NCBI RefSeq assembly: GCF_017815135.1
Contig: NZ_JAGJCF010000009.1
Span: 124,001 to 188,000, forward strand
Reading direction: 5' to 3'
DNA: 64,000 nt
Origin: Jiella mangrovi
Lineage (GTDB): Bacteria; Pseudomonadota; Alphaproteobacteria; Rhizobiales; Rhizobiaceae
In this document: piece by piece, positions 27,160 to 35,784 of the stretch
Layout of the letters: every line of letters starts with the position of its first letter
Numbering within the stretch: position 1 is the stretch's first letter
Program-made: the position numbers and the translations under genes
The notes under the pieces: generated by a model
Seen by the model: only the letters and a program-made list of their open reading frames with translations
What the model was told of the DNA's origin: nothing
The model's database searches: none

Positions 27160-28442
27160 GCGAACAGTCCGGCGCAGGTCATCTCGAAAAGCAGGAGATC
27201 ATCATTGTCCGCCGTAGCGGACATGGTGACGACGGCCACCATGGTGGCGCGTGGAAGATCGCATTCGCCGACTTCATGACGGCGATGATGGCGTTCTTCC
27301 TCGTGATGTGGCTGACCAATTCGTCGGACATGGCGACGCGCAAGCAGGTTGCGCAATATTTCAATCCGATCAAGCTGAACGACCCCTCGCCGGCGACCCG
27401 CGGCATCAAGAAGAAGGACGACGGCGCCGATCGCAAGCAGAACGAGAACGGCGAGAGCGCGGCCGAGACCAACGGCGACCCGCGCGGCCGCCCGACGGCC
27501 GGCGTCGAAACCGGCGGAGAGGAAAAGTCGATCTTTCGCGATCCCTATTCCGTGCTCGCCGAGATCGTCTCGGAGAGCCAGAAGAACGGCGAGGGCGAGC
27601 TCACGGGCAAGCCCGATGGCTCCGGCCTTCCCGGCCTCAATGGCGGCGAAGCCTATCGCGACCCCTTCGATCCCGATTCCTGGCAGCTTTCACCCAACAT
27701 GATGGAGAGCGGTGGCCGGCTGGAAGACGTGCCGCCGATCGATTTCCGCACCGCTGTCCTGCCGCCCGAGGACCCGATGACGGATCCCGAGAAGGGCCCG
27801 AAAGGCGAGGGCGTCGACGAGCCCGGCACGTCCACGGCCGAAGGCGACCAGAAGGACAAGACCGGCTTCAAGCTTGCCGGCGAAGAGAGCGGCGCGCCAT
27901 CCGGCAAGGGGATCGACCAGGCCGGCAAGGCCGAGGACGGCACGAAAGAGGCGGGCGGCAAGGGCGCTGCCGAGAAAGCCGGCAAGGCCGAACAGCTGAA
28001 GGCCGAGATCGGCGCTGAAATTGCCAGGCTCGGCGATCATGTGCCGGCCAAGATCGACGTCGTCGAAGGCGATGGCGGTGTGACGATCTCGCTTGCCGAC
28101 GACGTCAAGACCGGGATGTTCCCGGTCGGCTCGGCCAAGCCGAGCGCCGACGCCATCAAGCTGATGGAGAAGATCGCGGGGGTTCTGGCCAAGCGCCCAG
28201 GCACGATCACCATTCGCGGCCATACCGATGCCCGGCCCTATACCAGCGGCGAATACGACAACTGGCGCCTGTCCTCCGCCCGCGCCCACATGGCCTATTA
28301 CATGCTGGTACGCGGCGGGCTCGACGAGATGCGGGTGAAGGCCATCGAGGGTTTCGCCGACCGCGATCTCAAGGATCCTGAAAATCCCGAAGCCGCGATC
28401 AACCGGCGTATCGAAATCTTCCTGACCGAGCCGCAGGCTTGA
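27156..28442 (+). CDS. motB: Flagellar motor stator protein MotB
   Basis: 428 residues from GTG 27156, overlapping the previous stop by four bases (GTGA). The stator helix KIAFADFMTAMMAFFLVMWL contains the conserved proton-binding Asp. Then comes a long acidic, low-complexity periplasmic linker (about residues 70-280) typical of rhizobial MotB, and a C-terminal OmpA-like peptidoglycan-binding domain: TISLADDVKTGMFPVGSA, ITIRGHTDARPY, NWRLSSARAHMAYYML, NRRIEIFLT. motA is not in the window. motC follows with a one-base overlap. Confidence 0.93.
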   Translation: MSEQSGAGHLEKQEIIIVRRSGHGDDGHHGGAWKIAFADFMTAMMAFFLVMWLTNSSDMATRKQVAQYFNPIKLNDPSPATRGIKKKDDGADRKQNENGESAAETNGDPRGRPTAGVETGGEEKSIFRDPYSVLAEIVSESQKNGEGELTGKPDGSGLPGLNGGEAYRDPFDPDSWQLSPNMMESGGRLEDVPPIDFRTAVLPPEDPMTDPEKGPKGEGVDEPGTSTAEGDQKDKTGFKLAGEESGAPSGKGIDQAGKAEDGTKEAGGKGAAEKAGKAEQLKAEIGAEIARLGDHVPAKIDVVEGDGGVTISLADDVKTGMFPVGSAKPSADAIKLMEKIAGVLAKRPGTITIRGHTDARPYTSGEYDNWRLSSARAHMAYYMLVRGGLDEMRVKAIEGFADRDLKDPENPEAAINRRIEIFLTEPQA

Positions 28443-29998
28443 TGCGTCCACGATCCGATCATCTTGCCTGGGCCATTGCGCTCGTCGCCCTCGTCTTCGT
28501 CATGCCGGCGCATGGCGAGGACGCCCATAGCGACGCCCATAGCGACGCCCATGGTTCGAGCGCTGCAGAGCGCGTGCGCGAGGCGGCCGAGGCCGCGCGC
28601 CGGGGCGACGATGCGACGGCAAAAGCCGACCAAGCGTCTTCAGATCATCAGGAGCCCGTCAGCAGCGGCGAGACCAAAGCCGACGCTGCCGCCGCCGATG
28701 GCGAGGGTGAAAAGGCGCATGCGAGCGACGGACACGGCGCATCCGCCGCCGGCGCAGACGACGATGCCGAGCATGCCGGCGAGGCACACGAGCCCGACGC
28801 ACACGAGGATGCCGCCGACGGGGACGGCGATGCCGACCATGGCGACAGCGCCGAAGAACATGGCGAGGCCGCCGAACATAAAGAACCGCCGCCGACCCGT
28901 GGTCCGCAGCCTTACGAGGTGATCCGGTCGCTGCAGTTCCTTCAGGATCAGGCGGCGCGAGGCAACGTGTCGGCGAACAGGGTTCAGGCGCGGCTTCTGC
29001 ATTGGTACGGGCCGGTCTTCGAACGCGCGTCGCAGAAGATCTGGGATGATCCGCGAAATCAGCGCGCCGCGGCCCTGTTCGTGCTGAGCGGCGGGCCGCC
29101 CTCGGTGCTCAGAATGATCCTCGCCAAGAACGATTTTCCCGCGGATGTGAAACCGCTGCTCGACGGCGCGCTGGCCTATGTCGAAAACCGCCAGACGGAG
29201 GCCCAGACGATCTTGTCCGGTCTCCACACCGACGAAATGGAGCCGGGTCTGTCCGCGCAGATCAACCTCGCCTTGGCCCAGATGCAGGAAAAGCCGCAAC
29301 CGGCGAAGGCTCTGGAGCGGCTGCGTCGGGTGATGCTCGACGGCACCGGCACACTGCTGGAAGAGGCCGCGCTGCGTCTTGCCATGGGGCTGGCGGAAGA
29401 GCTGGGCGAGCACGATCAGGCTGACGGATACGCCCGTCTCTACTTCGATCGCTACGCCCACTCGGTCTATGCCGGCAATTTCCGCGCGATGTTTACCCAA
29501 ATCTATGTGGGACGGCCCGTCGAACAGGCTGAAAAGACCGTCGAGATCATCGCCGACGCCGTGGCGCGCATTCCGATCGCAGAACAGCTCTCGATCTATC
29601 TGTCGATCGGCCGCCGCTCGCTCATCGCCGGCAACATGAAACTCGCCGGCATGGCCGGCACGAGGGTTCTTGCCGCCGACAATCTCACCTTGCGGGCGCG
29701 TCAGCGGGCCATGCTCTATGTCGCGGCCTCGACGCTGACGGAGCGTGACCCGATGGTGACGCTGGCTTCGCTCCAGGCGATCGACCGTGAGAACCTGCAT
29801 CCGGCCGACCGCAAGCTCTATGACGCGGCGCTCGGTGTCCTCGATGAAATTCGCAAGCCTCTGATGACCGAGAAAATGCCAGACCCGAAAGCCGCAGACG
29901 AAACCTTGACGGAGGCCTCGCTCGATTCCTCCGTCGCCGACCGGGCAGCGAAACTGCTCGATGCCGTGCGCAGTGACTTGGAGGAGACGGACCGATGA
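28442..29998 (+). CDS. motC: Chemotaxis/motility periplasmic protein MotC
   Basis: 518 residues from ATG 28442 (TGATG joint with motB). A signal peptide (AWAIALVALVFVMPAHG) leads into a His/Asp/Glu-rich region (about residues 24-150) with the DNA repeat GACGCCCATAGC in tandem. A helical repeat domain follows (PYEVIRSLQFLQDQAARGN, LSGGPPSVLRMILAKNDFP, EEAALRLAMGLAEELGEHDQA). In S. meliloti MotC binds MotB in the periplasm and is required for flagellar rotation. The acidic His-rich insert is not a feature I associate with MotC and may bind metal. Confidence 0.88.
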   Translation: MRPRSDHLAWAIALVALVFVMPAHGEDAHSDAHSDAHGSSAAERVREAAEAARRGDDATAKADQASSDHQEPVSSGETKADAAAADGEGEKAHASDGHGASAAGADDDAEHAGEAHEPDAHEDAADGDGDADHGDSAEEHGEAAEHKEPPPTRGPQPYEVIRSLQFLQDQAARGNVSANRVQARLLHWYGPVFERASQKIWDDPRNQRAAALFVLSGGPPSVLRMILAKNDFPADVKPLLDGALAYVENRQTEAQTILSGLHTDEMEPGLSAQINLALAQMQEKPQPAKALERLRRVMLDGTGTLLEEAALRLAMGLAEELGEHDQADGYARLYFDRYAHSVYAGNFRAMFTQIYVGRPVEQAEKTVEIIADAVARIPIAEQLSIYLSIGRRSLIAGNMKLAGMAGTRVLAADNLTLRARQRAMLYVAASTLTERDPMVTLASLQAIDRENLHPADRKLYDAALGVLDEIRKPLMTEKMPDPKAADETLTEASLDSSVADRAAKLLDAVRSDLEETDR

Positions 29999-32900
29999 CC
30001 GTTGCAAGAGGGCTTTCGGCAGAAGCGCCGTCGGCGGTGACGGGGCGCAATGGCACGCGCGAGCAGGGCAGCAAGGCGACCGACGCCGAAGGCTTTACTG
30101 CCGCGATGCGTGATGTGGGTTCCTCGCAGGAGGGAACCGGAACGGCGAACAAGCCTACGTCGAACGAGGCGACGCCGACGAAGAACAAGCGATCGCAGGC
30201 AGAAGCGGAAGCGCAATCCGCTCAATCGACCGGCCAGTCGACCGGCGCGAGCAAGGATGCCGATCTGGACGCGGTGGTTGCCGCCGTCGACGCCGTCGAT
30301 GCCGAGGACGCTGGCGACGAGCTTTCGAAGCGCGCCGCCCGCGCGGACACCGGCAAATCGACCGATGCGGCGGCCCTGGAACGCTACGGCGGACCTCGCC
30401 GCGATCGTTTGGATCAGGAGACGAAGAACCCGCGCACCGCAGCGAAATCGGCACGCGATGCCGAGGGTTCGACGTCGGAGAAGACCGCTGGCGCTGCGAA
30501 GGGCAAGGCCCGGGCAGACAAGGCGGACGTGTCCTCGACCAAGTCGCAGTCGGCGGAGGCGACAGAGACGACGGACGGGATCGAAGCCGACGCGGCGGCG
30601 AAAACGCAGGCTGCAGACCCCGCGGCCAAGAGCGGTGCAAATCTGGACGAGACGGCTTCGGTCGGGGGCGATGCCGAGGCCGACGCGACCGGCAAGCTGC
30701 CGGTGGCAGATTCGGCGCCGCTTCCGGCACAGGGCAAGTCTGTCGATACGGGCACCGGCCGCAAGCATCGCGCCTTGCACGCGCCCATCACGGCCGAGAC
30801 CGATCCCGAACTCGCCCGCCTGCAAGCCGAAAAGGCCGGCGAGGCCGCCAAGGAGGCGCTCGCCCCGATGCTGTCCGCCGAGCAGGTCGCCGAACGTCTC
30901 GGGATCGCGCTTCCGGGGCAGGAGGATGCGGTCGTGGAGGACGACACCGCTCCACCCCCACCTCGTGACGGACGGATCATCGTGACTGTCGGTCGCGGCA
31001 TGAGCTTCGCCCCGGCGCCGGCGGCCGACGAGGCGGCCGAAGCGCCGTCGACGACCGGCGGCAGCACCGCGTCACTGGCGAACCCGATCTCGCCCGATGC
31101 CAAGCTGGCGGCGATCCTCGGCGGGTTCGGTCTCGACAGCCGCTTCTTTGCGGATACGGAAAAAGACCCGGCCACGCAGTCACCAATGATCGATACGGCG
31201 GCCGGCTCCAAAGTCTCGGCGCGGCTCGACCAGCTTTCGGACAGCGTCAGCGCGACGGCGCTGGCGGGCCAGTCTGCCTCGAGCGAAGCGCCGGCCGTTG
31301 CCGGTGATCGGGATCGGCGCGCGCGGAGCGGCAATGCCAATGAAGCGGCGGCATCTGGCCGGGCGGCCAGCGCCGAGGCGACATTCGCCAAAGCCGGCAA
31401 GGCAGAGGTGGCGCTCGGCGAGGTTGCAAAGACCTCGCGGGGGAACGACTTGGATAATCCGGCAGAGATACCGGGCTCTGCGGCGCAAAAGACCGCCAGC
31501 GCGGCTGCGCCGGACGTCACCATAGCGCGCTCGGCACTATCTGCCGATCCTCGTCCGTCGTCAGGCCTGCCGACGCGGGTCGATCTCGTTTCCATGCGGA
31601 CGGATTTCGAGCCGGCGACCCGCCGCGCCGAGCGCCGTGGCGCGGATGACGTCAAGACCGCTCTGCCGACCTCTCCGGCGGCTTCGGCCCGCAGGGTTGC
31701 GGCCAGCCTGGGCGACAATCTTGCGCAAGCGCTTACCGGAACGAGCGATCTCGCACTCGACGCGGGCCGTGCCGATGGCGCAGGCCAGCCCGATCTCATG
31801 CCATCAATGGCGCGTCCCGGCGCGGCGGAGATCGCCTCTCGCACCGCTGGCGAGTTGACAGCGGCGCGACCAGTTTCCGACGGCCTGGGGCAGTCTCTCG
31901 CACAGTCGGCCGACGCGGTGCGCGGCTCCGAACGCTCGCCAATGGTCGAAGCTCGCGGTACCATCGATACGCCCGTCACAGCCACGGCGACGACGCAGCC
32001 GGATCCGGTCGATCCGCAGGTGGCCGATCCGCTCCGCGGCCGCAACGACGATGGCAGGCCGAACCTCCAGACGTCGCCGAGCGGATCCAGCGCTCGCCGC
32101 GATCTTCCCGGTCAGGACAGTGCGGCCACGCAGGGGCGCGGCGAGGCCGAGTCTCCTGCTCGTTCGGAGACCGTTCTCACGACGAGACGCTCTGAAACGG
32201 CCGCGACGTCGGCAGATTCACAGCCGGCAAGGCTCCCGCAGTTCCAGGCCGGCCGCGATGGCGGCACCGTGGCGGGCTCAGCGGCAGCGGCAACCGCCGA
32301 GCGCCATGGCGACAATCGCGCCTTCCAATCCATCGCCACGAATGCGGAGATGGGCGCGTCAACCCGCAACGCGGCGTCATCGGATCAGCCCGCTGCACGC
32401 TCGCCGCGCGATGGCGTTTCGGTCGACGGTCGGCTGGCGGGGAGAGAAGCGGCCCGTTCGAATGCTCCTGCCATGTCGGAAAAGCCCATGGCCGGCATGC
32501 CCTCGGCAGAGCGCGGCGACGGGGCGAGGGTGAATGGACAGTCGCGCGCGGAAACGGCACCCCCAGACCAGGCGCGACCGGCTTCGATGGCTCGCGCTTC
32601 AGCCGACCATGCGATGCCAGTCTCTCAAACCGCCGCGCCTGGCGAAAATGCCCGCGTTGACGGGACGGCCGCTCCCGCGATGAAGATCCCGGCCACGGGT
32701 GTTGCGACCGATCGCTCGCGTGACGCTGCGACGGCAGGTGTCGAAATGCCAGTCAAGACGGCCCAGCCTTCCATGCAACAGTCGCGCAATGACGCCAGGG
32801 ACCTGACGAATTCCCTGCCCGGCATGGTGCCCTCGGCTACGAGCCAGGTCGCCGATGCCGTCGCCTCGGCCCTTGGCCAGGTGAACGGCGCCGCGAACGC

Positions 32901-33387
32901 TTCCGGCGTCGAGCGCACGCGCCTTCGCGCCGGCGGCGCGGCGCTGAAGACCATGCAGATCCAGCTTTCTCCCGAACAGCTCGGCAAGCTAAACATCACC
33001 TTGAAGCTGATCGAGGGCAATCTCGCCGTCCATATCGAGGCGAGCGAGCCGGAAACGGCGCTGCGTCTCAAGGACGACACCGAGGGTCTGAAATCGTTGT
33101 TGAAGTCGGCCGGGTTCGACGTCGACGACGCCGTCGTCACCTTCGGCAGCCGCGATGCTTCGGGCGCGCGCATGGCGCAGCAGCCGGCTGCGCAGGGTGA
33201 GGCTTCCACCACGGGCCAGTCGCGCGGCGATCAGGCATCGTCGGGACAGTCTTCCGGCGGCCAGGGCGGTCGGCCGGGCGAGGGCGGGGCGAGACAGTCG
33301 CGGCCGCAGCCGTCCCCCGCAACTCCGGAGAGAATCGGGGAGAATGCCAGGCGCTCGCCCGGCATCGACCCGTCAGTCTATCTCTAA
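29995..33387 (+). CDS. fliK: Flagellar hook-length control protein FliK (MotD)
   Basis: 1130 residues. Only the C-terminal part is conserved: the hook-length control domain near residues 980-1050 (LKTMQIQLSPEQLGKLNITL, EGNLAVHIEASEPETALRLK, LLKSAGFDVDDAVVTFG). The remaining 950 residues are low-complexity, rich in Ala, Asp, Ser, Thr and Lys, probably disordered, as expected of a ruler exported through the flagellar gate. S. meliloti MotD/FliK is less than half this length by memory, so this ruler is exceptionally long. It starts with a four-base overlap with motC. Confidence 0.88.
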   Translation: MTVARGLSAEAPSAVTGRNGTREQGSKATDAEGFTAAMRDVGSSQEGTGTANKPTSNEATPTKNKRSQAEAEAQSAQSTGQSTGASKDADLDAVVAAVDAVDAEDAGDELSKRAARADTGKSTDAAALERYGGPRRDRLDQETKNPRTAAKSARDAEGSTSEKTAGAAKGKARADKADVSSTKSQSAEATETTDGIEADAAAKTQAADPAAKSGANLDETASVGGDAEADATGKLPVADSAPLPAQGKSVDTGTGRKHRALHAPITAETDPELARLQAEKAGEAAKEALAPMLSAEQVAERLGIALPGQEDAVVEDDTAPPPPRDGRIIVTVGRGMSFAPAPAADEAAEAPSTTGGSTASLANPISPDAKLAAILGGFGLDSRFFADTEKDPATQSPMIDTAAGSKVSARLDQLSDSVSATALAGQSASSEAPAVAGDRDRRARSGNANEAAASGRAASAEATFAKAGKAEVALGEVAKTSRGNDLDNPAEIPGSAAQKTASAAAPDVTIARSALSADPRPSSGLPTRVDLVSMRTDFEPATRRAERRGADDVKTALPTSPAASARRVAASLGDNLAQALTGTSDLALDAGRADGAGQPDLMPSMARPGAAEIASRTAGELTAARPVSDGLGQSLAQSADAVRGSERSPMVEARGTIDTPVTATATTQPDPVDPQVADPLRGRNDDGRPNLQTSPSGSSARRDLPGQDSAATQGRGEAESPARSETVLTTRRSETAATSADSQPARLPQFQAGRDGGTVAGSAAAATAERHGDNRAFQSIATNAEMGASTRNAASSDQPAARSPRDGVSVDGRLAGREAARSNAPAMSEKPMAGMPSAERGDGARVNGQSRAETAPPDQARPASMARASADHAMPVSQTAAPGENARVDGTAAPAMKIPATGVATDRSRDAATAGVEMPVKTAQPSMQQSRNDARDLTNSLPGMVPSATSQVADAVASALGQVNGAANASGVERTRLRAGGAALKTMQIQLSPEQLGKLNITLKLIEGNLAVHIEASEPETALRLKDDTEGLKSLLKSAGFDVDDAVVTFGSRDASGARMAQQPAAQGEASTTGQSRGDQASSGQSSGGQGGRPGEGGARQSRPQPSPATPERIGENARRSPGIDPSVYL

Positions 33388-33439
33388 GACCTCCGGTCGC
33401 GATCGCACAAAGCCTTATCATTGCAGACACATAGCAAAA

Positions 33440-33462
33440 ACGGCGGGCCACAAGCCCGCCGT
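33440..33462 (+). terminator. Hairpin after fliK
   Basis: ACGGCGGGC and GCCCGCCGT pair perfectly (9 bp) around CACAA, 52 bp after the fliK stop. A weak T content follows. It marks the end of the fliF-fliK transcription unit before ftcR. Confidence 0.6.
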
Positions 33463-33539
33463 GTCGATGCTAAGGCCTCGATAGGTAAAAAAATTTTTAA
33501 TAAAAATCAATGATTTGGCTGAAAACAACGAAGGGATGG

Positions 33540-33554
33540 TTAATAGATCACTAA
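33540..33554 (+). promoter_or_regulatory. CtrA-like element upstream of ftcR
   Basis: TTAATAGATCACTAA reads as TTAA-N7-CTAA, one mismatch from the CtrA core, within the AT-rich region about 80 bp before ftcR. A TTGGCT at 33515 may be a -35. Both calls are tentative. Confidence 0.35.
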
Positions 33555-33629
33555 ATTTCAGGATTGGAGCAAGACTCGCGTCAGGTTACCGTTTCTTTAC
33601 CAACAAAGCGGCGGCGGACGGAGGTCAAA

Positions 33630-34301
33630 ATGATCGTAGTGGTTGATAATCGTGAACTGGTGACGAGCGGATACGAGTCGCTTTTCGCTCGTGAGGGCAT
33701 TTCCACGGCGAGCTTCGGGGCCGAGGAATTCCGTGACTGGGTCGAGACGGCTCCCGAGAGCGATCTGTCGGCGGTCGAGGCGTTTCTTCTCGGCGACTTC
33801 GACGATCGGGCCGGCTGCCCGCGTCTCATCCGGTCGCGTTCCACAGCTCCGATGATTGCGCTTTCCGAGGGCCGCAATCTCGATGGAACCCTCGATCTGT
33901 TCGCCGCCGGTGTCGACGACGTCGTTGCCAAGCCGGTGCACGTCAAGGAGATCCTGGCCCGGGTCGGCGCCATTCGCCGTCGCGAAAATGCCGAGGCGAC
34001 GCGTACCGTCGTCGGCGAGATCTGCGTCTATCAGGACGGCCGCGATGCGGAAGTCGCCGGCAAGGCGATGGCCCTGCCGCGCCGCGAGCGCCGCATCCTG
34101 GAATATCTGGTCTCGAACCGCGGCCGCCGGGTTTCCAAGCAGCAGCTCTTCAACGCCATCTACGGCATCTTCGACGAGAATGTTGAAGAGAACGTCATCG
34201 AAAGCCACATCTCCAAGTTGCGCAAAAAGCTGAAGATGCGCCTGGGTTATGACCCGGTGTCTTCCAAGCGCTATCTTGGTTATGGCATCGGCGTAGAGTA
34301 A
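33630..34301 (+). CDS. ftcR: Flagellar transcriptional regulator FtcR/Rem (OmpR-type)
   Basis: 223 residues. An N-terminal receiver-like domain (MIVVVDNRELVTSGYESLF to about 115) and a C-terminal winged helix (LPRRERRILEYLVSNRGRRV, ENVIESHISKLRKKL, KRYLGYGIGVE). This is the orphan two-component-type activator of late flagellar genes in Brucella (FtcR) and S. meliloti (Rem). At the usual phospho-acceptor place the segment reads AFLLGDFDD, with no Asp in the expected position, so control by phosphorylation seems unlikely. GGAGG precedes ATG 33630. The gene is flanked by hairpins at 33440 and 34331, so it is probably monocistronic. Confidence 0.92.
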   Translation: MIVVVDNRELVTSGYESLFAREGISTASFGAEEFRDWVETAPESDLSAVEAFLLGDFDDRAGCPRLIRSRSTAPMIALSEGRNLDGTLDLFAAGVDDVVAKPVHVKEILARVGAIRRRENAEATRTVVGEICVYQDGRDAEVAGKAMALPRRERRILEYLVSNRGRRVSKQQLFNAIYGIFDENVEENVIESHISKLRKKLKMRLGYDPVSSKRYLGYGIGVE

Positions 34302-34330
34302 AATCTAAAACCTTTCAGAAGTATTAATTC

Positions 34331-34368
34331 AAAAGCCCTGCCGCATTATTTCGGCAGGGCTTTTTGTT
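34331..34368 (+). terminator. Rho-independent terminator after ftcR
   Basis: AAAGCCCTGCCG and CGGCAGGGCTTT pair around an 8-nt loop and run into TTTTTG, a classic intrinsic terminator 30 bp after the ftcR stop. Confidence 0.9.
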
Positions 34369-34465
34369 TGTTGTAGCAATGCTGCACTTCCGGCGTCGGC
34401 ACAGCTAGGCACAAGCTTTCTGCCATATTCCTCAAGCAGCGAGGCAGCCTACGGAGTTCTGGCCC

Positions 34466-35746
34466 ATGAGCATCAACGGCGTTTTTAGAACCAGCGTTTC
34501 CGGCATGAATGCACAGGCCAACCGCCTGTCTGTCATCTCGGACAATATCAGCAATGCCAATACGGACGGCTACAAGCGTGGCGAGACGGAATTTTCGTCT
34601 CTGATCTTCGCCCAGTCGGACGGGCAATATAACTCCGGCTCGGTGACGACGCAGGTCCGGCAGACGGTCAGCCAGCAGGGCAGCACCGCCACGACCACCT
34701 CCGCGACGGACGTCGCCATTCAGGGCGACGGCTTCTTCATCGTCCAGGACGCCAATGGCCGCGACTTCTACACCCGGGCGGGCTCCTTCGTCGAAAAGAC
34801 GGAGAATGTCGGCGGAACCGAGACGACCTATCTCGTCAATTCGGCCGGCTACCGGCTCACCGGCACGTCGCTGAGCGACAACAGCACGGGCGCGATCGAA
34901 CTGCCGGTCGGCAAGCTCATCGCCCCGTCCGAAACGACGTCGGTCGAATTCTCCCTGCAGCTGCCGTCCTCCGAGACGGCGGTCACCGGCGGAGCTGCGC
35001 CGACGGCCGCATCCGCTGCTGATGCGGAATATACCGCGAAGACCTCTCAGGTCGTCTACAACCAGCTCGGCGAAGCCCGGACTATCGACATCTATCTGAC
35101 GAAGACCGCCGACAGTCCGACGAATGCGACGGATGACTGGACGATCTCGATCTTCGATCAGTCTCAGGCGACGAATGGCGGTTTCCCCTACACGGCAACG
35201 GCACCGGAAACGCTGGTCGAATACAGCCTCGATGTCTCATTCAACGCGACCACCGGTCTGCCGATGGCCACAGTCAGCGGCGAGCAGATGACGCTGGCCG
35301 ATGGCAGCGTGCTCGATCTCGATTTCACGTCGCTGACCCAGTACGCCTCCGACTTCTCGTCGAAGGTCACGGCCGACGGCAACCCGGCCGGCTACATCAG
35401 TGAGTTCGAGATCACCAGCGACGGCATCGTCAACGGCGTGATGAACACCGGCGACACGGTTCCGCTCTACCAGCTCAACCTCGCCAGCTTCTCCAGCCCC
35501 GATCAGCTGACGGCCGGCGTCGGCAACGTCTACTCGGCCAATGCCAATTCCGGCGCGGCAACGACCGGAAGCCCCGGCGTCAACGGCTTCGGCTCGCTGC
35601 AGTCCAACGCCATCGAGCTGTCGAACGTCGATCTGGCGAGCGAACTTACCGACATGATCGAATCCCAGCGCTCCTACAGCGCCAATTCGAAGGTCTTCCA
35701 GACCGGGTCGGAAATCCTCGACGTGCTCATCAACCTGAAGCGCTGA
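34466..35746 (+). CDS. flgE: Flagellar hook protein FlgE
   Basis: 426 residues. It polymerises into the hook. The N-terminal rod/hook helix is diagnostic (GVFRTSVSGMNAQANRLSVI, NISNANTDGYKRGETEFSSL), followed by the VAIQGDGFFIVQD domain. The C terminus is the matching helix (NAIELSNVDLASELTDMIES, QRSYSANSKVFQTGSEILDV). It has no signal peptide because it is exported by the flagellar type III route. It lies after the ftcR terminator and is likely first in the flgE-flgK-flgL transcript. Confidence 0.95.
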   Translation: MSINGVFRTSVSGMNAQANRLSVISDNISNANTDGYKRGETEFSSLIFAQSDGQYNSGSVTTQVRQTVSQQGSTATTTSATDVAIQGDGFFIVQDANGRDFYTRAGSFVEKTENVGGTETTYLVNSAGYRLTGTSLSDNSTGAIELPVGKLIAPSETTSVEFSLQLPSSETAVTGGAAPTAASAADAEYTAKTSQVVYNQLGEARTIDIYLTKTADSPTNATDDWTISIFDQSQATNGGFPYTATAPETLVEYSLDVSFNATTGLPMATVSGEQMTLADGSVLDLDFTSLTQYASDFSSKVTADGNPAGYISEFEITSDGIVNGVMNTGDTVPLYQLNLASFSSPDQLTAGVGNVYSANANSGAATTGSPGVNGFGSLQSNAIELSNVDLASELTDMIESQRSYSANSKVFQTGSEILDVLINLKR

Positions 35747-35784
35747 TCGGCGCTTGGCGCCTATTGACACGGGAATAAACCGAG

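Noticed and set aside
28520-28553. Short tandem repeat as a CRISPR or regulatory array
   Set aside because: It is an in-frame 12-bp repeat inside motC encoding His-Ser-Asp-Ala units; no spacers are present.
30414-32045. 543-codon minus-strand open frame inside fliK
   Set aside because: Ser/Ala/Arg-rich shadow of the low-complexity fliK region with no recognisable domain.
34410-34435. Possible sigma-54 promoter before flgE (GGCAC...TTTCTGC)
   Set aside because: GG and GC are separated by 12 bases rather than the required 10, so it does not fit the -24/-12 pattern.
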